In this document: positions 58,382-64,000 of the stretch, piece after piece
Numbering within the stretch: the first letter of the stretch is position 1
Layout of the letters: the number at the start of each line of letters is the position of its first letter
Origin: Siphonodentalium dalli
Lineage: Eukaryota; Mollusca; Scaphopoda; Gadilida; Siphonodentaliidae
Direction: 5' to 3'
Length of the DNA stretch: 64,000 nt
NCBI GenBank assembly: GCA_032622095.1
Contig: CP136066.1
Coordinates: 97,301,319 to 97,365,318 of the forward strand
Translations under genes and position numbers: made by a program
Notes under the pieces: model-generated
What the model was told of the DNA's origin: nothing
Databases searched by the model: none
Seen by the model: the letters and a program-made list of their open reading frames with translations, nothing else

Positions 58382-58552
58382 AAGGACACAGGAAAGCATG
58401 AATTCTACGAAAGCTTTGAGGACATTTCTCTTTTGGATGCTGTGTTGATATGCTTTGGATTGGTCATTCTAGTGATTGTTGGGCACTGCCGAGATATGCT
58501 TAATTTCTTCAACTTGATCAACAGAAATTCACTTACAGAACCAGCAGAAGAG
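58382..58552 (+). CDS. SPTLC2-like membrane-segment exon
   Basis: TTTGCAG/AAGGACACAGG to GAAGAG/GTATGA, 57 codons, phase 0 at both ends. KDTGKHEFYESFEDISLLDA continues VLICFGLVILVIVGHCRDML. SPTLC2 (catalytic large subunit of serine palmitoyltransferase, ER membrane, first step of sphingolipid synthesis) has the same order: F-x-E-(S/A)-FE(D/E), an ~20-residue helix, then G-x2-RD-(F/M)-L. The tail NFFNLINRNSLTEPAEE diverges. The PLP-binding catalytic part is not in the window. Confidence in an expressed exon is good, in the family moderate. Confidence 0.5.
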
Positions 58553-58567
58553 GTATGATAAAACATC

Positions 58568-58784
58568 TACAGTAATGCTGTAATTAATCAACTTCTTAAC
58601 CACTGCAGAATTATGGGTAACTTTTCAGGATTTAGTCGGAAATATGGCCTGTTGCCATTCATCGGAAAGCTCTCCCCGAGAGCTTTCCGATGAATAGCAA
58701 CAAGCCATATTTCCGACTAAATCCTGAAAAGTTACCCATAATTCTGCTGTGGTTAAGAAGTCGATTAATTACAGCATTACTGTA
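58568..58784. mobile_element. 217 bp near-perfect hairpin MITE
   Basis: TACAGTAATGCTGTAATTAA ... AAAGCTCTC / GAGAGCTTT ... CAGCATTACTGTA. The arms of about 107 bp differ at only a handful of sites around a CCC centre. TA at each outer end fits a Tc1/mariner-type target. It occupies most of the gap between the exons at 58382 and 58808. Confidence 0.88.
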
Positions 58785-58807
58785 CCATACTATTGACATG
58801 CTTTCAG

Positions 58808-58894
58808 AATGTGGTGAAGCCTTTGACAAATGTGGGAATTGGTTTTCCCACTCAAATTGATGTCTACGCTCAGGGAAGCTGGGACCAAGCTAAA
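58808..58894 (+). CDS. Possible third exon, 29 codons
   Basis: GCTTTCAG/AATGTGG to GCTAAA/GTTATA, phase 0 both ends: NVVKPLTNVGIGFPTQIDVY then AQGSWDQAK. If not spliced, it runs three codons further to TGA. It keeps the frame of the previous exon, but the residues do not resemble the expected SPTLC2 continuation (an FVPLYQ-type segment), so it could be an alternative end or chance. Confidence 0.25.
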
Positions 58895-58899
58895 GTTAT

Positions 58900-60060
58900 A
58901 TGATCAATGTGGGTACCGAGTAGGGCTGCAACGATATGCCTACCTCATGAGTTGATACATACATATCACAATTTTTTGCAATGATACAATACGTATCATA
59001 ATACATTCCAGACTGAAAATTGGACCGATTTACAACTTTTGCCTACTTTGAAAATTTTGCATATTTTGTTGTTATCGGTTGTCCAATACCATCATTCTCA
59101 AAGGCATGAAAACCAAAGTGTTTCCATACGGGCAATTTAAATTTCGCCGATGGCACAATAATTTTTGGAGTTGCCCCACCTCCGACCGGCGGAGAACTTG
59201 CAATTTTATCATGGTCTGATAGTTCTGACATGTTATTGATTTTAAATTTCAAAATTCATAGAGACATCGACCCTCGTGATTGCAGAAGAACAAGAATTTT
59301 GATTGGATAACAGAACAGGAAACTACGGAATTATTGTGGTTACCGCCAATGAACAGGGTCCTCTCAGAGTTCTTGGGCATGCGTTTAGACTATAAAAATG
59401 TGGATCGAAAACGTACTGGAATAATTATGGAACGAACCTTGTATTGTATCGGCAGTAAACATTGTGATTTACCAAAACCGTGCTGAATCTAGTGGCCCTA
59501 GTAATGAGAACCAAGATTTGCTAACTTGAGTAAAAAAAATCCCATTTTGCGAACCTGGGTAAAAAAAATCCCGAAATCATTGGATAACGACCAATGCCTT
59601 TTCTAGTTTTCTAGTTGTTGATAAATATAGCATCACCAGAAATCCCCCAGGTAACCAGTGCCCAGCTGTACTGGAACATAGGAAAGCAGTACAGGTACTA
59701 CCTCATCATGAGCTCATGACATCATATTCAAAATAGTTGTGGGTCTTACTGGAGCTGGTCACTCTCACCGTTTTTTGGTAAATGTGATAATGTTACCCAG
59801 GTTGGGAAAAATTGCACAGGTTAATCAAAGTCTCATCTTAACAGGATTTGAAATTTACTGAGAGAAGGTCATTTGTGGAATAATTTTGTCAGTTTAAGAT
59901 CCATCTACTCAAGCAAGGGCATTAAGCAAGGGCATTTAAATAATCTCCTTCCTTTTCGGATCATCCTCAGGCCTAAAAAAAGAATATCTGTGTTTCCGCT
60001 AACGGGGTCTAAAAATGATGGGTCGGTTGGTAGGTTTTAATTTCCCCCCCCCCCCCCCCA
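58900..60060. other. Mostly unassigned, short duplication
   Basis: GGGCTGCAACGATATGCC at 58924 resembles a hAT-type end, but no partner was found. AACTTGAGTAAAAAAAATCCC and AACCTGGGTAAAAAAAATCCC at 59523-59573 are tandem. A 68-codon frame at 59280-59486, preceded by GATTGCAG, has no recognised domain. Confidence 0.4.
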
Positions 60061-60064
60061 TGAT

Positions 60065-60160
60065 TTTTTCGGGGGACTATAGAAACGGGCTCTGCCCGTC
60101 CATCCGTCCATTCGTCCGTCCGTGCTTTCATCTGACGTTTATTTGGCCAATTTTAAGAAA
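60065..60160 (+). mobile_element. Hairpin-(GTCC)n repeat, ACGGGC type, 5' end
   Basis: GGGGGACTATAGAAACGGGC folds with GCCCGT, followed by CCATCCGTCCATTCGTCCGT. The end cannot be placed. Core-like sequence of a similar family appears at the right edge of the window (63790). Confidence 0.5.
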
Positions 60161-60186
60161 AATGGATAGTTGGGTGGCCAATTTCC

Positions 60187-60540
60187 GTTATGTGGCTAGC
60201 CACATAACAGCGTTGAGATCAACCCTCAAAAATTATCTATTTGGCCCTATCAACATATTTAATTTTTTGGTCACTCATTAGTTGGAAACAAAAAGTCAAT
60301 AGATTTAGACATCCATGATCTATGTGGCTAGCCACCCAATCACTGACCTGTCAGTTTCTCCTATTCAACTGTCCTATTTGCTGTATACAAGTTTTTGGGT
60401 TTCAATCAGCTACTTCTGCCCTCAATCAGAAATTGTATCACTTTTAACTACTTGATAGCCACATAAAAGTTTATCCACTACTTGATAGCCGCATAAATTT
60501 TGTAGCCACATAAATATTTTAGCCACATAACTCTGTAGCC
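60187..60540. repeat. TAGCCACATAA repeats with a 22-bp perfect palindrome
   Basis: GTTATGTGGCTAGCCACATA AC at 60187-60208 is perfectly self-complementary. Further TAGCC(A/G)CATAA copies lie at about 60457, 60487, 60509, 60521 and 60537. They may be the two ends of a small element whose limits I cannot fix. Confidence 0.5.
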
Positions 60541-60579
60541 ACATATCTCCCCAAATGTTGGTACGTCCGTCCGTCACAC

Positions 60580-62160
60580 TTTTGAGTGCCTTCAAGGTGT
60601 AATCATCTCCTCCTACATATTTTATCGTAGAGATTTGAAACTTCATAATATTGTTGCCCATATATTGAAGATGTGCAACATGTATATAGATGATGGAAAA
60701 ATTATTTTTTGACAGGGTTATTAATAGAGATGGGCGGTACTCTGTATTTACCGTGCGGTATCGGTATCAGCGTAATACCGATTTACCGCACCGATGCAAA
60801 ACTAAAAATACTGTATTTTCGGTAATGAAATTATTCATGTGTTGCCAACATATGTGCGTCACATTGTCACCCGCGGCCGTGACATGCATGAATTGTATGA
60901 CCGGTCAACCGTAAGCAACGAGAATTGGATAATTATGATAACTCTGTGTAACAAGTCGGTACTACATGTATTAGTCTATAATTGCAACATTGTTACATCA
61001 AGGGCACAGCTGCCCGACGGCATCTTTGATCTTTACGACATATTAATGACAATGTAACTAACATCATGAGGTATGACTACTCATAGCTGGAGCGTTATGT
61101 GTCAATTTCGGTATCCGTCCAAATGGAAAATGCGTGGGCAACTCGGTATCTGTGTCCCAAGTTGGATCGAAGCATGTGGAATCGAAGCACGTGTTATGGG
61201 GGGTCCCTGTGCACAACAAATTGAAAAACCCCACAGGTTACTTTATAATTAGGAGAATGAGGAGAATATGAACCACCCGTGGGTTTGGGCATCTGCAGTT
61301 CGGAAATTGTCATGGCCAGTTTGCCTATTTTCATGACATCGCGCGAACGTTCATAAATTTGTGAATTGTGATCACTGATTACTACTCACAATTCTATTCA
61401 CTCATGGAAATGTTACGAAAATCAATTGACACGAACAAATATTGTAGTCATGCTCTTATTCTTTTCAAATCAGTGCGACGTCATGCGTGTAAATCATCAA
61501 AGAGATGTGTGAATATTACTTAATTGCGTAGGTCATTTTGTTGCCTAATTTAGGTATTGTCATGAATGTAGTAAATCCGTGGACCGTGGTCATATATACA
61601 TGTATATTGTTCAGCTAAAAACTTGAATTACAATAATTTACCAGGAATATCTGCTTTGATCTTATAATTTAATAGCAATACCGATTACCGTACCGATACC
61701 GAGGTAAATCGACGAAAATTTACCGATACCAATACCGATACCGAGATTGAAATTTCAATACCGCCCATCTCTAGTTATTAACCCTTTAATAATATCGACT
61801 TAGAAAATTTCAACATTTTTTAGAATTTTCTGTATGAGGGTACCTTCATGGTGTAATCAACTCCTCCTACAGTTTTGATCGTAGATATTTGAAACTTCAG
61901 AGAATTGTTACCCACATATTGGAGATGTGCAATATGTATATATATGATGGAAAAATTATTTTTAACGGAGTTATTAACCCTTTTCGACTTAGAAAATTTC
62001 AACATTTTTTATAATTTTCTGTATGAGGGTACCTTCATGGTGTAATAAACTCCTCCTACAGTTTTGATTGTAGATATTTGAAACTTTAAAGTATTTTTAC
62101 CCACATATTGGAGATGTGCAACATGTATATAGATGACAGAGTTATTATTAACCATTTAAC
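60580..62160 (+). repeat. 189-bp tandem repeat, three units, split by hAT-like element
   Basis: GTACCTTCATGGTGTAAT occurs at 61840 and 62029, and a variant at about 60585. Each is followed by CTCCTCCTAC and ATATTGGAGATGTGCAACAT. Removing 60717-61773 restores regular spacing. Non-coding. Confidence 0.75.
60725..61773. mobile_element. hAT-like element, 1049 bp, perfect 8-bp duplication
   Basis: TAGAGATGGGCGGTA and its complement between GTTATTAA (60717-60724) and GTTATTAA (61774-61781). TACCGATACC words crowd both ends (60760-60800 and 61680-61740). No transposase. From 62160 to 62660 I see nothing further. Confidence 0.88.
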
Positions 62161-62673
62161 AATGTGGCATCAACTTGCCACGTTGTCGGGGGACACTGTG
62201 GTCGGCTGACCTTTTATTTAGCCTCTTTTTACAAGGAGTTGTTTTTTTTGTATGATCAAATTTAACAAATAAATTTAACTATATAGAGTTAACAGGAGGA
62301 TAAATTTTTTAATGGAGAATTCCATTTCTATACAATAAGCATGTGCAATAGCTAGAGAATGACAAATGTTCCAGATTGAAGATTGCTTGGCTTGGAATAT
62401 GTTTAATAACATGTTTGTTAGTCTGTTTTAAATTTTATTTTCATTTTCAGAGGTAGGTCAGGAGAAAATATATGTGTAATGAATTTATGGGTACCGGTAT
62501 ATCATTCACTGGATAACTCATATTCTCATCCTCACATTTATGTGTGGATGAGAGGAATTCTCCGAAATAGAGAGGGAAGAAATCAGAGGGAGTGAAAATG
62601 TTAACATAACATATTACTGGTAATAGGTCGTTGTGTGTTCCCAATACCAAGGTGTCTATTGATTGAGGTCAAT

Positions 62674-63111
62674 CAAGCCTGCAAATAGCGTGTCTGTCAT
62701 TTGCAGAATGAGGTCCCCAGAGGGTGAATTTAGTGATGCTATCCCGCATAGCGGGCTAGCATCACCAAATTCACCCTCTGGAGACCTCATTCTGCTTGGG
62801 CCTCATCTTCTGGGAAGTATCTATAGTATCAATTTAACATTGTTTTTAGTTACTTTCGTTTCTAGGAAGTTTCTATATCCCCTAATTTGCAGAAGATAAA
62901 ATTTATAATTGAGGTGCCCAATGGGTGAACATCAACTTCAACTGGGGAACTTCAATCTGATCCTAGGTCTGCCATAGCAGTTGACGGCCTTAGCAGAATG
63001 AGGTCCCCAGAGGGTGAATTTAGTAATGCTAGCCCGCTATACGGGATAGCATCACTAAATTCACCCTCTGGGGACCTCATTCTGCAAATGACAGACACGC
63101 TATTTGCAGGC
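62674..63111. mobile_element. Double-palindrome MITE with 9-11 bp duplication
   Basis: Inverted ends GCCTGCAAATAGCGTGTCTG continue to GACCTC. TTGAGGTCAAT flanks both sides (62663-62673 and 63112-63122). Two inner palindromes (about 62703-62795 and 62994-63090) are built from GAATGAGGTCCCCAGAGGGT and its complement. The TIRs therefore overlap two hairpins, and the element can fold in two ways. A duplication of 9-11 bp suggests a Mutator-type mover. Related to 17083-17512. Confidence 0.85.
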
Positions 63112-63168
63112 TTGAGGTCAATTGATAATGGTGCTGACCTGAGTCAGTGCATGCTGTGACCATATGAT

Positions 63169-63788
63169 GTGGGAAATGAGTCCCTTTTTACTGGGAACTT
63201 ATTGAGTGAAGATCAAAATTTCAACATTTGGTCTCTCCTTCATAAATTTGATATGGCTTCCGATAAATCACAGGCACCAACTAAGTGTACTCTCCTTTCT
63301 ACCCTTGCCTTCAACCTGGATATGAGAGACGACAATTTACTCGATCTTTTTGGTGATATGGACTCCGATAGTTTTCATGGTTTTGCTCAGCCAGTCATGC
63401 ACCCACCACTGTGATGAAAACCACTGATTCCACACACACAAAAGCCTCATCGGCTCCGCCAATGAAAAAGACACCCAAAAAGAGGACTGGTGTATCTAAA
63501 TCAAAGAAATCTATCCCATCTGCCTCAGCCACGCTAGCGACGGCTTCATCTCCAACATCTGATCAATTGAATTTTATTTTGCAAAAACTGGATGCCATAA
63601 ATGCACGATTAGATCGGCTCAATGCTGTACCTCAAGTTTCACCCTCTCACAACCAAGACGATCTACCAGTCTATTCTTTCCCTGCTTTTCCAGACGATGT
63701 CGACATGGACCCGGGAGAAATCAATTCTGTCAAAAAAAATCATCTTGGGATTCTGGATTCGACTTTTGGTGAACAATTCATCAACTAA
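63169..63788 (+). CDS. Gag-like frames, possibly retroelement start
   Basis: Two adjacent frames: 63169-63414 (81 codons, acidic, DDNLLDLFGDMDSD) and 63411-63788 (125 codons), which is Lys/Ser-rich, then QLNFILQKLDAINARLDRLN, a short amphipathic coiled-coil stretch, then an acidic segment. Basic start, coil, acidic tail resembles DIRS or LTR-element gag starts, but no zinc knuckle or later domain is present before another repeat begins at about 63800. The family is unproven. Confidence 0.35.
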
Positions 63789-63789
63789 T

Positions 63790-64000
63790 TGACAAATCTT
63801 TTCAACCCTACATTTGAGAAGATGCAGACCGAGTTCGATTTTGATTTTTGATGGGAGTTATGCTCCTTTTTTAAACTTAGAAATTGCAGTTTTTGGGTTG
63901 TCCAGATGATAACTTGAGCAATGTTCAACAAAATTCCTGGATATTTGGTACGTGGTTCACATTTGAGTAGACGCAGGCCAAGTTTGATTTTTATTCGACT
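63790..64000 (+). repeat. Core-repeat array running off the right edge
   Basis: CACATTTGAGWAGAYGCAGR-type words at about 63811 and 63959 (spacing about 150) with GGGAGTTATGCTCC and AACTTGAGCAATGTTCAACA between them. Another tandem-core repeat family, cut by the window end. Confidence 0.5.

Noticed and set aside
58924-58945. hAT-type end GGGCTGCAACGATATGCC
   Set aside because: No partner end or duplication found before 64000; kept as a remark only.

Overview
The window looks like gene-poor, AT-rich nuclear DNA of an invertebrate animal. A bivalve or related mollusc is my best inference: it holds arrays of about 150-165 bp core repeats behind short hairpins followed by GTCC-rich runs (the layout described for bivalve pearl-type elements), many MITEs, DIRS, LINE, hAT and Mutator relics, and spliced exons with GT/AG borders. 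I see no rRNA, tRNA, CRISPR array, operon or bacterial-type gene. No taxon marker is present, so the organism call is inference. Layout, 1-16 kb: a dispersed repeat (copy A, 250-7285) is split by a 4.2 kb foldback element with TA target duplication (367-4577), a TTAA-flanked MITE (4649-5065) and an unexplained block (5195-7118). A reverse-orientation copy B (about 20460-20930) lacks all three and so shows the empty sites. A second foldback element (7676-12536) has arms of about 2.3 kb and carries exon-like remnants resembling an SVOP/SV2-type transporter gene. A FLYWCH-like zinc-finger remnant and a degraded tandem array follow. Layout, 16-31 kb: a third foldback arm is cut by a composite insertion (16258-18577). 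A 1.45 kb element bounded by inverted arrays of a 16-bp unit (19966-21413) is followed by two LINE fragments, a core-repeat element holding an 888 bp insertion with perfect 56 bp inverted ends, and a DIRS-type retroelement relic interrupted by a LINE tail. Layout, 31-49 kb: a TTAA MITE is split by a 3.65 kb hAT-like insertion that itself holds another hAT-like element and a small MITE. Then come a Mutator-like element whose ends are inverted arrays of a different 16-bp unit, two LINE relics, a 2.7 kb Mutator-like element (42685-45384; 9-bp target duplication, about 330 bp inverted repeats) coding for a PHD-like finger and an OTU-like domain, a LINE ORF1 relic and a 120-bp satellite. Layout, 49-64 kb: a hAT-like element with perfect 8-bp duplication, several TTAA MITEs (one turned into a 400 bp palindrome), two core-repeat elements, a hAT-like element inside a 189-bp tandem repeat, a MITE built from two palindromes, and a gag-like reading frame at the right edge. 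The best host-gene candidate is a plus-strand gene with exons at 53450-53524 and 58382-58552 and possibly 58808-58894. Its first 82 residues resemble the N-terminal membrane segment of the serine palmitoyltransferase large subunit (SPTLC2). Its first intron is packed with repeats, and its second, if real, is mostly one 217 bp hairpin. Nearly everything else is mobile DNA at different stages of decay, much of it nested, so relative insertion order can be read directly.
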